From contig CATKHK010000026.1 of NCBI GenBank assembly GCA_949751835.1, positions 186,001 through 250,000 of the forward strand: a stretch of DNA of 64,000 bases, in the 5' to 3' direction. Position numbers and translations under genes: made by a program. Within the stretch, counting starts at the first letter, position 1, and each line of letters begins with the position of its first letter. Below are positions 31,541 through 42,082 of the stretch, one piece after another. The stretch comes from Blepharisma japonicum (taxonomy: Eukaryota > Ciliophora > Heterotrichea > Heterotrichida > Blepharismidae). The notes beneath the pieces are model-generated. The model had not been told where the DNA came from, did not search any database, and saw nothing but the letters and a program-made list of their open reading frames with translations.

Positions 31541-34500
31541 TCAATGCTTTTTCCTACATGCCTGGACATTTTCCTCATATTCTTCAGGGGTAATGCTTAA
31601 GCTTCTGAAATCCAAGCTTTCAATAAAAGTTGCTGCACTTTGGAACTGTTGGAAAACAAAGCCTTTAAGCCCAATCATCTTGGTATGGTGCCTGAATTTT
31701 GAAATATAATTTAAATTGGAGTACAGCCTTTGTGGCTTCGCTTTTAATACGACATAAATTATAATAGGCAAAGAGTCATCAGTTCCGACCCCGCCACTTC
31801 CAGAAGACATGAGTCCTAATACATTAACAATAATTGACATACAGCCTGCTAAACAATTAAGTTTATCTGAAGGTGCTCTATAGGTGTCTATTGCTTCTAA
31901 TGCTTCAATTGCAAATTTCCACATGTCTTCATTTCTATTGGCTGGCTCTATATCCATATGTGCAGGCTTTACTCAGTCAAGTTCAAGGGTACGGTTGTAA
32001 AGATTGGTATCTTCTATAGAAGCCTTGCTCGGGAAAATGTGGTTATACATATTAGAAGTAATGTGTTTTTCGATTTCGTCAACAGTGATTTCAGCTACTT
32101 CTTCACTGTTTCCTTCTTCTATAAGAACGTTTTTGACAAGGTTAATGTAGTCGAAAAAAGCACCACCAACGTTGTAAGGATCATCTTCTTTTTCTGTAGA
32201 TTGGACTACTTGGTCTAACTTCATGAATTTTTGATAAAACTCTTCAATAGACTGCACATGAGTTTCCTCATTCGCCTGAGTCTTTAATTTCCTATTGTTA
32301 CCTAGCACAAAATCTCCAACTGCTGACAGCTTAGAATGTGGGCACACAGACTGATGAAATACTTGCGTCGTGTAAACTCCTCCTTCCCGGAGTGTCAGTA
32401 AGCATGCAGGGATTACACCTTTTCTTATAAACGACAAAAAATATTTTTTCCTCTTCAGTGATTCTTGGACTTTTACTTCTTGTCTCATATCACTTACATG
32501 TTTTTCCATAAAGTTTATTGCTAAAAGAAGCAGTTTTTTATTTTTATTGGCAATTTTTCTCCTGACTTGGAATCTATCTTCACATTCTTTCAGAAGGGAC
32601 GTAAAAAGCTTGCGGAAGTTATGGGATTTATATTCTTCCGGAACACATTTGAGGTAGGTGGCAAGAAATTGGGCTAAAAGTTTTAATGGAACACCTTCTT
32701 GGGCAGCTGTTTTTTTGTTTTCAAAGAGATAAGAAAACTGAATGACATATTCAGAAATGTCTTTAAGGGATCATTCTTTACTCAGATCAAAGAAAATAGA
32801 TAAATCTAAACATACTAACAAATTTCTTGTCGCCTCCATAACTTTTGTTAATAGTTTTATACCCTCAAAATCAGAATCTTTAGGGAAATTTGTGCTGGAT
32901 TTGTGGAGATTAGCGACATAGCTGTTCTCCAAATCATTTTCGCCAAAATTTCGTTTGATAAAAAACAAATAAGGATTTTCATCATAATGCAAGCCAATTT
33001 CACTGACATACGCATACTGGATTAATGCATCAGTTTCGTCAGCGTTTCTTATAGTTTTTGCATATCTTAATAAGTCAGTTCATCCTCTTGCTACCACCTC
33101 ATCTTCATTTTCTTTGACTATTTTTGCTAAAAATTTAATATTTTCTAATGCTAAAACAACTGTAGTAACCCTAAATTCTTTCATTTCATTCATGCTTTCT
33201 ATCTGCTTTTTTGTTTTTGAATTAAAATTAAATGGAGACACCAAGGGTCTGGACAATCGATTTTTGTAGTAATTAAACATGGTTTGATCTCCATTGGAAT
33301 TAGATATAAATGATGATGTTGGAGAAGGTTTTCCTGCCCTTTTTCTTACAAAAAGGCTACCATCATCAAGGGTTAGAATTTCTCTAAAGAAATCTTTCAT
33401 GTGAATTGATTCTTCAGCTATAAAATTATTAATAGTCTCGTACTGAGGCTCGTCAAATCTGCTTTCTTTGAAAATATGCTTGAAAATGGTGCCTATCAAC
33501 TTTAAGTGGTGAAGAGTGGTGGAATGAATTATAACGTTTTGAAGTAAGCCATTTTTTATAGGATCAAAAATAGCTGGAATCCACCAAAAAGTAAAAAGCA
33601 TGTTCCCTAGCAATGAAAACTTATCAGCCTCACTTACTCCTGGAACTAGTACATCAATTAAATCAATCATTTTTTTGCAAATCCCTCTTAACCCATACGG
33701 CATAGTCCTCACATTTTTATAAAGAGCTTGCAAAAGCTGCTTACACTGGCTTATGATAACTTGGCTTCTTCCTTCAATCAATTCTTTGACTTGGATATTT
33801 TGCAATGCTTCTTCATCAGTTACTTCTACAACAGCAGGACTTGCATCTTTTTGCTCAACTTTTACCTTCTTCTTTGACCCAAAAAGCGATTTTTTCTTCG
33901 GAGGTGATGGCTCTTCTCTTTGAAAGCTTTTTAATCGTTCAGTCTCAATTCTATATATAAGCTTCGGATCCAGTTTTAAATCTTTAATCCTTTCTTGATC
34001 ATGAATAATTTCTCTTAAAGGCTTTTTAAACACCAATTTCATGTATTTCAATTGGTTTTTTCTTTTCATATAAAGAATTAGCATTTTTCGTAGCAATAGG
34101 TTCTCGTTTAAAAGATTTGAGACATGACCACTGCTACTGAGCTCGGTGAGCTCTTCTTTGATGAGTCTATGAATTGCATTTAACAGCTCAAGCTCAGTGT
34201 TTTCTGGATGCACCAAATCTAAGAAAAATGAATAGCTGAAGCTTTCTACTAAAGAGTCAATGTTATCTTTTCTTTGACGACACATAGAACATACATAGGC
34301 GAATATATCAGGATTATTTCTGATCTGAGTAACAAAAGCTTCGACGTAGTGATAATGGTCACCTAAAAAGGCATGTGCGTCTGGGATTAAATGCTTCTTT
34401 TCATTGGCCTGAATGGAAATTACGTTTTCGTGAAATTCTCTGACTTTTAATTGGTGCTCATAATACCCTCGGTGGAGGTCTTCTAGTTTTTGGAGCAGGT

Positions 34501-34618
34501 CTTTCTTTTCTATTTCATCTGGCTATGATTTACCATGAGACAGCCGCAGTTTTTCGTATTTTAAGCATTTCTGAAGGTAGGTTCAATCTTCAAAGGTTAC
34601 TTTTCCTTCACTATCCAT
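31541..34618 (-). CDS. GAPVD1/RME-6-like protein: RasGAP domain plus VPS9 RabGEF domain
   Basis: A 1,020-residue protein with a 15-nt intron (34519-34533). The N-terminal third is a RasGAP-type helical domain with MPYGLRGICKKMIDL and LLGNMLFTFWWIPAI (~residues 300-345), matching the MPYGLR and LLG..LF...PAI blocks of RasGAP/IQGAP/GAPVD1. The expected arginine-finger motif (FRGN/FREK) reads LLNENLLLRKM, so the Arg is not where it should be. The C-terminus is a VPS9 domain: LYNRTLELDWVKPAHMDI (~876) and DDSLPIIIYVVLKAKP (~937). RasGAP plus VPS9 is the specific architecture of GAPVD1 (Gapex-5, RME-6), an exchange factor for Rab5 on early endosomes. A TGA encodes the conserved VPS9 Trp (31973-31975). 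Confidence 0.88.
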
Positions 34619-35250
34619 ATTATAAATTTTACTTATCAAAAGAGAATATTTAAATATTATTTATAATTTTAACATATCTCTACTAAATAATTACAGTATG
34701 AGTTTTATTATGTATTTTTTTAAGCACTCGAAAGATTTTTGCAACAAGAAAATTTAAAAATCTATTCTAAAATCAATTTTTATTTTTTTCGAAGTTAAAT
34801 CAAAAAATATTAAATATTAACAAATTTTTTATAGAAACTTTAAAGCCTTTTATCATTAACTTTTAAATTTTAGAACCACTTTAAGCGGGAAGGGCCTGGA
34901 TATTCAGACCCGCTAAAAGTAAATGTCGGTATAAATCACATTGCAAAATCATTATCTTTTAATGAGATAGGAAAAGTAGTAGATGAAAATTGCTAGAATT
35001 TTCACTATAAAGTATTTTTACTTTTATGAAAACTCGAATATTGCACTTCTTATTCTTATTTTGAGAGACTAATTAAAATTTTCTTTTGAGGGTTTAATAT
35101 TAATTACTTTATAGAATTTATGATATCTGCGAATATTCGGGGCATTCTGAAGAATAATCCGTATAATACAACTTGCATCACTTTAAATTGCATATTCTAA
35201 ATTTGGATCAAAAAATGTATTTTAAGATTTTGTACTGAAATATATTTTAA

Positions 35251-35272
35251 AGTTAAGCTCGAGCTTAACTTA
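35251..35272. repeat. Perfect 22-nt palindrome
   Basis: Two perfect 11-nt arms (AAGTTAAGCTC and its complement) meet at a central CTCGAG with no loop. Pairing stops at the next base on both sides. It could be a dimeric protein-binding site or a cruciform; no related copy was noticed elsewhere in the window. Confidence 0.85.
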
Positions 35273-35289
35273 AATATGGCTTTATTACG

Positions 35290-35640
35290 CATCACTATCG
35301 CCGCAGAGATGAGTGTTAACCCCTTCCTTGCTAACACAACTAGTGAGGTTGACTGTATACTCAAAATTTTCAGTCAAATTTCAATTGGTGAAAATCATTA
35401 GCCTTAAGAGTTGAGCTGAACTTGCCTTACTTGTTCCTGGATGCATTCTGCTTATCGGTTTCGCTTTATAGAGAAGACAAGTGATGAAAACCTATATGCC
35501 TCCTAAAAGCTTAGGACTAGATCAGAGAAGCTGCCATTATTAATGCTCTTGCCTAGATAGCAGGATAAAGCATCATTGTTAAAGCTAAACCCCTCAATAA
35601 TAAATTTTCTGAAGGATGGGAAGTTCTCTCCAAGGACTTT
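35290..35640 (-). pseudogene. Possible BTB-domain gene remnant
   Basis: Minus-strand text in shifting frames contains NNGSFSDLVLSF, which resembles the BTB-domain start (LFSDV...), followed in another frame by EAYRFSSLVFSIK, resembling the AHRFVLSARS helix, and later LRLMIFTNWNLTENFEYTV. Stops interrupt each frame. The base composition is coding-like. Evidence is thin and the call is tentative. Confidence 0.22.
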
Positions 35641-35984
35641 TTCTGACAACATCGTACTATTAATAAGTTAAATCAAGATATCTCCTAATGAATCAGTAAA
35701 ATAAACTCTTTTGATTACTAATCTCAATATTTCAAATTTTTTAATACTTTAATTGATGATTCTAGTGGGTATTTTTTTCATGATTTAGTATTTTAATGAC
35801 AATTTCTTCTATCTAGATGTTTCTCTCAAGTTTTAGCCTTTAATTTATTCCTATTTGTTGCCAGTAAATGATAACAAGCTCGCCATTTTCTTCACTGTAA
35901 TTTCAATGCAAATATATTAACTTTACATAAAGGTTAAATGTCCTTTTAAATTTTCTTTAAATTCGCTTATCACATAAACCAAAT

Positions 35985-36797
35985 ATGGGTACCTGCGTTT
36001 CTGCTAATTCAGCTAATAAAGTAGTCTCAATCAAAATAGATAACACCACATCAAAAGAGACTGAGCACTCTCCTGCTGACAAACGGTACAGTAGTCACGT
36101 GAATAGAAAAATCCTTCTAGACTACTACGCAGCAGCCCGTAGCCAAATGCATAGAAAAATTAAACAATTATTCGAAATCATTTTTTCAGGAGACCACTTA
36201 GACACCAAAGAAATTAACCTAAATTTCACAAAAATTGATGTAGTCAGCATTTATCATTTAAAAACAGTTCTGCAGTATTTTGAGAACTTAAAATCTCTAT
36301 GCCTGTGGAAAACTGGGATTGTATCAAGAGACTTAAAAAGACTCTCCAAATCGTTTGAGACGCTGACTAAGCTTGAAACTTTAAATCTGCAAGGAAATAA
36401 TATTGATACAGAAGGTGGAAAATATTTATCTGGAATTCTCCGCAAAACTAAGCAACTTAAGGTGCTTTATTTGAGCGAAAACCAGTTAGGCTATGAAGGG
36501 TGCATTAGTTTGGCACCATGTTTGAGGTCAATTTCAAATTTAGAGCAGCTAGCTTTGGATGAAAATAAAATCCAAGATGAAGGGCTAGCAGCACTGATAC
36601 CGAATTTGCTTGCCATGACGAATTTAAAATACTTGGGGTTAAGATATAATGACTTAACTGCAAATTCTAAAAACAACTTAGAACTTTTGGTAACAACATT
36701 GACAAGCTTAAAAACTATTGGGTTGAGAGATAATGATATTCCTGATAGTGTGATACAGGTCATTAAATTCCGTGCTCCAAAGATAGAGTTTCTTTAA
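35985..36797 (+). CDS. Acylated leucine-rich repeat protein (RNI/NLRC3-type LRRs)
   Basis: A 270-residue intronless protein. The N-terminus MGTCVSA fits N-myristoylation with an adjacent Cys for palmitoylation. From ~residue 75 the protein consists of ribonuclease-inhibitor-type LRRs of ~28 residues (LETLNLQGNNIDTEGGKYL, LKVLYLSENQLGYEGCISL, LEQLALDENKIQDEGLAAL). It is probably a membrane-tethered scaffold. No enzymatic domain. Large LRR families of this type are common in ciliates, so no orthologue is proposed. Confidence 0.85.
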   Translation: MGTCVSANSANKVVSIKIDNTTSKETEHSPADKRYSSHVNRKILLDYYAAARSQMHRKIKQLFEIIFSGDHLDTKEINLNFTKIDVVSIYHLKTVLQYFENLKSLCLWKTGIVSRDLKRLSKSFETLTKLETLNLQGNNIDTEGGKYLSGILRKTKQLKVLYLSENQLGYEGCISLAPCLRSISNLEQLALDENKIQDEGLAALIPNLLAMTNLKYLGLRYNDLTANSKNNLELLVTTLTSLKTIGLRDNDIPDSVIQVIKFRAPKIEFL

Positions 36798-37107
36798 TGA
36801 CCTTTAGTTAGTAACCAATAAAATGTCTAAGATTTTAAGTAAGCGCAGATTTTTATTCTTAATATTCTTTTGATATGGATCTACTCACACTGAGCAAATA
36901 ATAATTATAACTAACTATTCTAGTATTAAATCTAACTTTCGTAATTGTTAAAAAACTTTTATTGATATTATTTAAAAATATTTTCCTTTGTTTTCTATTA
37001 AATCATTAATTTTCCTCTTAATTGAGTGTTTCATTAACTATTAATATTAGAGAATTGGTTGAAGGAATATTGAAATATTTGATTAATAATAATTTGTATG
37101 TGATAAT
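36798..37107. other. Intergenic between convergent genes
   Basis: 310 bp of AT-rich sequence between the LRR gene stop and the FYVE gene stop. Nothing recognised; this is the widest gap between convergent genes in the window apart from regions with decayed DNA. Confidence 0.5.
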
Positions 37108-38241
37108 TTAATTTATGTCAGCGCTACTCATTTCTCTATCATTTATAGGCTTTGATTTCTGAACTTCTGCTTTCAATTTGTCAATTTTTTGTTGTTGGTC
37201 TTGGATAATTTCTTTAAGTTCTTTTATTTTTTGTTCTTCAATTTGTATCAATGATTGCCTTACTCCAGTTACTTGTTGTGTAATTGGGCCAAATTCTAGT
37301 TCTTCTAATTCATCTTGCAGATTTTGTTTTTTTACATCGATGCTACTTATTTCTGTGTTTATATCTGAGATCTCTTTCATAAATAATTTATTTTCATCTT
37401 GGAAAACTGAAATCTGGTCTAGTAAGTCTCCAATTTCTCCCCTAAACTTTTCTTCTTTCTCTCTTATTTTTCTCTGCTTACTATTTTCGCCTGGAGGCGG
37501 TGCTTTTTTCTCATCAAGTTTTCTGAGGAGTCTTACGTTTTCATCTTGCTTTTCCGCTAGCAAATTTCTAAGCTCCCCAATTTCATCTTTTTCACCGCAT
37601 TTATTATTTTTCAAGCTAAATAGCTCTTTTTCCAGCTCATCAAGAATCCTATCTTTTTCATTTCTTTCCTCTTCAGCAGTTGCTAAGCTAGATTTTAACC
37701 CTTCAAATTTAATCGAAATTTCATCTCTTTGCGATTTTAATGCATCAACAGATATCTGTTGCTCAGCAATTTCTTGGCTTACCTCTTTTTTCACTTGTTC
37801 CAGCCTTTCTTCAAGCTGATATTTTTCTTTTATTGAATTCTCAGTTTCTTTTTTCATATTTTCTAGCTGCAGCTCAAGCTGGTCTTTTTCTGATCTTGCT
37901 CTATTGAGTTCTAAGCTGTAACCTTCAGAAATTTTGTTTTCCTTTGATTTTTGGAAACAGGCATTACAGATACGCTGAGGTTTTTCAAAATCAGGATGCA
38001 TGGCTCTTGTTTTTGAGCAATCCCCACATGTCCCCCTCCAGCAGAACTTGCAGCGAAATTTCTTTTCGTTTATCAATGAAATTTTGCTTCCAAATTTTTT
38101 CTTGCAGATGTGGCAAACTTTGTCTTTTTTCCATTGCTGCTCGTTAGGCGCAATATCAACATACACCTCATAGACAGACTTGCTAGCCTCCACGAATGAA
38201 CTGTTATTACTGGATGTATCTGATTTATTATCTTCGTCCAT
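37108..38241 (-). CDS. FYVE-type zinc finger plus coiled-coil protein
   Basis: A 377-residue protein. Residues ~36-97 are a FYVE-related zinc finger with eight Cys/His-type ligands: VCHICKKKFG, FRCKFCWRGTCGDCSK, RICNACFQKS. The basic patch is RCKFCWRGTC rather than the canonical RKHHCR, so PI3P binding is plausible but not assured. The rest, ~105-370, is a long coiled coil (LELQLENMKKETENSIKEK and similar). The layout resembles EEA1- or rabenosyn-like endosomal tethers on a small scale. Intronless. The start is 112 bp from the divergent RIO2 start. Confidence 0.85.
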   Translation of the reverse strand: MDEDNKSDTSSNNSSFVEASKSVYEVYVDIAPNEQQWKKDKVCHICKKKFGSKISLINEKKFRCKFCWRGTCGDCSKTRAMHPDFEKPQRICNACFQKSKENKISEGYSLELNRARSEKDQLELQLENMKKETENSIKEKYQLEERLEQVKKEVSQEIAEQQISVDALKSQRDEISIKFEGLKSSLATAEEERNEKDRILDELEKELFSLKNNKCGEKDEIGELRNLLAEKQDENVRLLRKLDEKKAPPPGENSKQRKIREKEEKFRGEIGDLLDQISVFQDENKLFMKEISDINTEISSIDVKKQNLQDELEELEFGPITQQVTGVRQSLIQIEEQKIKELKEIIQDQQQKIDKLKAEVQKSKPINDREMSSADIN

Positions 38242-38353
38242 TTTGATATATTTCTCGCCAAAGCAATATAATTTTACATTAAGATGATAATAAAAATTAA
38301 TAAATTCATATAAAAAATTAATAAAGAACTAGATGTGATAAATCCTTAATAAA

Positions 38354-39379
38354 ATGAAACTTGATGCCACCATCTTACGGTACATAACCAAGGACGAAAT
38401 CCGGGTTCTCACTGCTATCGAGATGGGCATGAAAAATCATGAAGTTGTCCCTGTCCAGCTTATAGAAAGTATTGCAAAGCTTAAGCGTGGTGGTACTTTC
38501 AAGATCATCCAAGGTCTTCTCAAATACAAATTGATCCAGCATCTGAATAAGCAATATAGTGGCTACTCTTTGACATATCAAGGATATGATACTCTTGCAA
38601 TCCACACATTTATGAAGCGTGGCCATATAAGAGAAATAGGGAGTATGATAGGAACAGGCAAAGAAAGTGATATTTATCTCTGTGTGGATAATGATGGGAA
38701 TGAAATTGTATTAAAACTAGCAAGACTTGGAAGAATTTCATTTCGTCAAGTAAAAAATAAAAGAGACTATTTGAATGGAAGAAGTAGGCATAATTGGCTT
38801 TATTTATCAAGATTAGGAGCTATTAAAGAATTTAGCTTTATGGAAGCTTTGCATGGTGCTGGGCTACCTGTACCATCTCCTATAAGCCAAAATCGCCACG
38901 CAATTCTTATGTCTTTACTACCAGCCACAACTTTATTGAATGTAAAAAGAATGGAAAGACCACAAAAAGTTCTTAACGAATGCATTGACATTGCTGTAAG
39001 AATTGCAAGACTTGGTCTTGTCCATTCAGATTTTAACCAATTTAATTTATTAGCAAGTGAAGATGAAAAAATTTATGTTATTGATTTTCCACAGATGGTA
39101 AGCAGAAATCATAAAAATGCTAATGATTTCTGGGTAAGGGATTTAGAATGTCTTAACAGTTATTTTTCAAGGAGATTTGAAGTTGAGTGTGCAGAGTTTC
39201 CAAAGCTAGAGGACATTGAAATTGAAAGAAACTTGGATGAAGAAATCAAAGCAAGCGGCTATGTGAAGCAAGGTCTTAATAAAAAAGAAATTGAAGACTT
39301 AGAGCAATTGAATTTAGTTGAGCTAAAAGAAGATGCAAATTTAGAAGAAAATGAAGAAGAAGAAGAAGAAGGAGAGGGA

Positions 39380-39423
<44 letters not shown>

Positions 39424-39781
39424 GGAAGAGGAAAATAAAGAAGTATTGGGAAATAATGAAGAAAATAAAGAAAGTAACGAAGAGAGTTTAAGTGAGAAAG
39501 AAGAGCTCAAGCCAGAAGAGGGTGAAAATAGTAGTGATGAAGAAAAAGAAAGCCAGATTATAGAAAAAGAAGAAAAGTCTGAAGAAGCAGAAAGTCAAAC
39601 TGCAGAAAAAGAAGAAAATAAGCCTGGAGAAACAGAAATAGAAAAGGAGTCTGAGCGCACAGAAAAGCTCCCAACACAAGATCAAATAAAATACAAAATC
39701 AAAAAGCAGCTTTCCAAGCAAAATAAGCTCAAGCTGCACCAAAACAAAGTCAAAGGCGCCATATCAATGAAAGAGTTTTAA
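38354..39781 (+). CDS. RIOK2: Atypical kinase/ATPase RIO2
   Basis: A 475-residue protein. N-terminal winged helix (MKLDATILRYITKDEIRVL) and the RIO kinase domain: P-loop MIGTGKESDIYLC (~residue 97), catalytic loop VHSDFNQFNLL (~223) and metal-binding IDFPQMVS (~243), which is diagnostic for RIO2. RIO2 acts in the last cytoplasmic steps of 40S ribosome assembly and pre-40S export. The C-terminal ~145 residues are very acidic with a near-pure Glu run coded by GAA/GAG repeats (~39345-39435) and a basic end. Intronless. It converges with the Cache gene, stops 12 bp apart. Confidence 0.95.
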
Positions 39782-39793
39782 TTTACAAAATTT

Positions 39794-41311
39794 TTACTGA
39801 TCTTTTAGTTTTCCAATTAAATCATCCAAATCTAAAATGTTAGTTCTATACAACTCATTTGGATAAAATTCTTTATATTCAGATGTATGCATAGGATGAG
39901 GAATATTGTCTTCTTTCCTATTAATTAAGCTCCCTGCTAATGACTTATAAGCCTGGACTAATTTAGCTATTTGGTCTTCTCCTTCTTTTAAATTTTCTAA
40001 CTCTTTTGTTGTTGCCAAGTCCTTTTCAGTAGCATTAGCATTGATTTTGTCTGTAAAATCAATAATTCCTTGCAATGGCTTTCTAATGGATTGTGATAAG
40101 AAAAAAATTAGGACAACAATTATGATAATAATAGCTACTGAGGTAAAAATCGTAATAAGAATAAGTGTAGTTCCTGTATTTTCTATTTCTGTTTTGCTAT
40201 CTTCTTTATATTCCATTATATCTTGTTCTTTAATAAACATCATTAAAATATAATACCAATCAGATGTAGCATTTAATGATTCTGAAGAAATTGGGTAAGT
40301 AGCAACTCTATGTATTTCATTATCATTTATCATATAATGAATACTCTCTGGATTATCCAAAACATCAGGCCAAAACCCATTATCAGAAATATTATTCATA
40401 TTTGTATGTTTATTACTTCATCATCCTGGAGCATTTGCTTTTAGAATATCTCCATTTTGGTAAACCAGAGCAACTTCGCCATATCCTAAATAATTCAAAA
40501 TTAACATTTCTTGGCTTATTGACTGTATGTTTATGTCAGCAACAAAAATACCTAGCAAGCTTCCATCACTATGATAAAGAGGCTCAGCTAAAGAAAAAAT
40601 ATAGCTTCCGCTGCCAAGTTTATCTTCATAAGAATTGGTGATTGTACTATTTTTATTATTTTCTATAAAAGTTGTATATCATAATTCTGTGTGTGGGTTA
40701 TATTCATCTGGGAATTTTAAACCAGGAAAAGCTAATATAAAACTAGCTTCCTCAAAGTAAATTAAGTACCTTATGGCTGTGGAGTTTGTTAGATCATAAA
40801 TTACCCATCAAAAATTATCGAACCGCGAAACTTTTTTAAGTAGATCTTTGTCATAAATATCGCTAAAATTCATATAAGTGCTGTAATTAAAGGAAACTGA
40901 GTTACTTCCATATATAGTTTCTGTATATAAAGAACTTTCAGGGATTTCTTCATATTTATGGTACTCCAAATAATCCAATGAAATGCTGTTTTCATCTCGA
41001 TCCATATTAACTAGCATTTCCCTTATAAAAGATCCCATGATCGTGACTTCAGAAAAAGTTGAATACAAATAAGCCCCACCTCCTCTTATAATAGCCATCA
41101 TGCTATCTGAAGCTTCTTCACTTAAAGTCTTTTCTACCTCAAGTAAAATCTGCTCCCTTAAAATACTCATATTTAGCAATACAAGACAAATAACTAAAGA
41201 AAGAACCAAAACCATGACCATAAGGTAGCATACAAGCATCTGTCTTCTCATTGATCATTTTTTGCTTACGTTTGTAATCTCTGTCCAAATTTGTTTAAAA
41301 CCTATGCACAT
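39794..41311 (-). CDS. Membrane receptor with extracellular Cache-like sensor and HAMP-like linker, no output domain
   Basis: A 505-residue protein with TGA Trp codons and no introns. TM1 at ~residues 27-48 (MLVCYLMVMVLVLSLVICL), a ~330-residue extracellular region with Cache-type features (AEPLYHSDGSLLGIFVADINI, LGYGEVALVYQNGDIL), and TM2 at ~380-403. A HAMP-like helix follows (SIRKPLQGIIDFTDKINAN) and a short coiled coil. The protein then ends about 100 residues after TM2 with no cyclase, kinase or methyl-accepting domain. Prokaryotic and ciliate Cache receptors normally carry such an output. It may signal through a partner or be a decoy. Its start codon is just 15 bp from the divergent start at 41327. 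A second in-frame Met lies at 41251. Confidence 0.82.
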
Positions 41312-41326
41312 TTAATTATTTCTAAA
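41312..41326. promoter_or_regulatory. 15-bp spacer between two divergent start codons
   Basis: Only TTTAATTATTTCTAA separates the start codons of the Cache-HAMP gene (minus) and the following orphan gene (plus). If both starts are correct, the 5' UTRs overlap or are leaderless and the promoters lie within coding sequence. Using the next Met of the Cache gene (41251) would widen it to 75 bp. Confidence 0.55.
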
Positions 41327-41965
41327 ATGGAAAGGGAATCAATCTTTGCTCCAAGCACAGAAGTGAAAAATTATGATATTGTATAGCTTATATAGCAAGA
41401 TATTTATGACCTCGAAGACTGTTTAGATATTTTTGAATCAATAGTTCAAGATCTGAAAATCCCTAATAAGAAAAAAAGTGAGATTAGTGAAGTATTCTAT
41501 ATATAGCTTATGGCTAAGTATGTTTATATGGAAGATTCTGTATTAGAAGGCTTAGAGAAGCTGCCAAAAGTTGCGAAAACAGATAAAATGCAAAAAGTAA
41601 AAATAAGGTAGAGATTGCTTGATGATATGCAGAAATTCAATGAATTAAGCTGCGATTTTCAAGACTCTTGGAATAACGAATATTGGTCAGTCTATGAATT
41701 GACAAGAGAAGGATATGACTCAAATAGCCTGAAAAACCAAGAGCAAGTACCAGGAAAAACTATAAAACAAATTTCTCAACAATTGTACGATTTACAAGAC
41801 ATGGCTCTTGTTTTAAGTAGGATGAGTCGCGGGCCTGGAGACTCCAAAGATATTCATGGCTGCCAGTCATTAGCAGCTATAGATGAAGAAGCCCAGAAAT
41901 ACAAAGACCCAACTATAAAAAAGCAAGCCAATAAGCGTAACTGTGAGCAGTGCATCTTGTATTAG
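41327..41965 (+). CDS. Hypothetical helical protein with CaaX-like C-terminus
   Basis: A 197-residue protein assembled from four exons with three 15-nt introns (41381-41395, 41492-41506, 41597-41611), each GT...TAG; all junctions keep the frame. It is mostly helical and acidic in the first half (YDLEDCLDIFESIVQDLK) with a helical bundle look. The tail is basic and ends RNCEQCILY; CILY fits a CaaX box loosely. The N-terminal helices faintly recall syntaxin-type bundles, but no SNARE motif is present, so no family is assigned. It carries more introns per length than any other gene here. Confidence 0.78.
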
Positions 41966-42082
41966 CTATATATATCTCTATACATTCATTTCTAATAAAT
42001 ATTTCCTATATTTAAATTTCCAAAAGATAAATATCTTAATATTAAAGATAAAACCTGGCTTTCCTTTTTTTCACCCCCAGTC

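Larger units (their letters stand above)
34619..35984. other. Large gene-free region with hairpin, palindrome and GC-richer island
   Basis: About 1.37 kb without a supported gene. A 10-bp-stem hairpin with a 19-nt loop lies at 34879-34919. A perfect 22-nt palindrome occupies 35251-35272. The following ~370 bp (35273-35640) is clearly less AT-rich than normal intergenic DNA here. It serves as the divergent promoter region of the GAPVD1-like gene and the LRR gene, but its size is unusual for this compact genome. Confidence 0.5.

Noticed and set aside
39259-39510. Minus-strand poly-Ser reading frame
   Set aside because: It is the antisense shadow of the poly-Glu tract of RIO2 and has no independent support.
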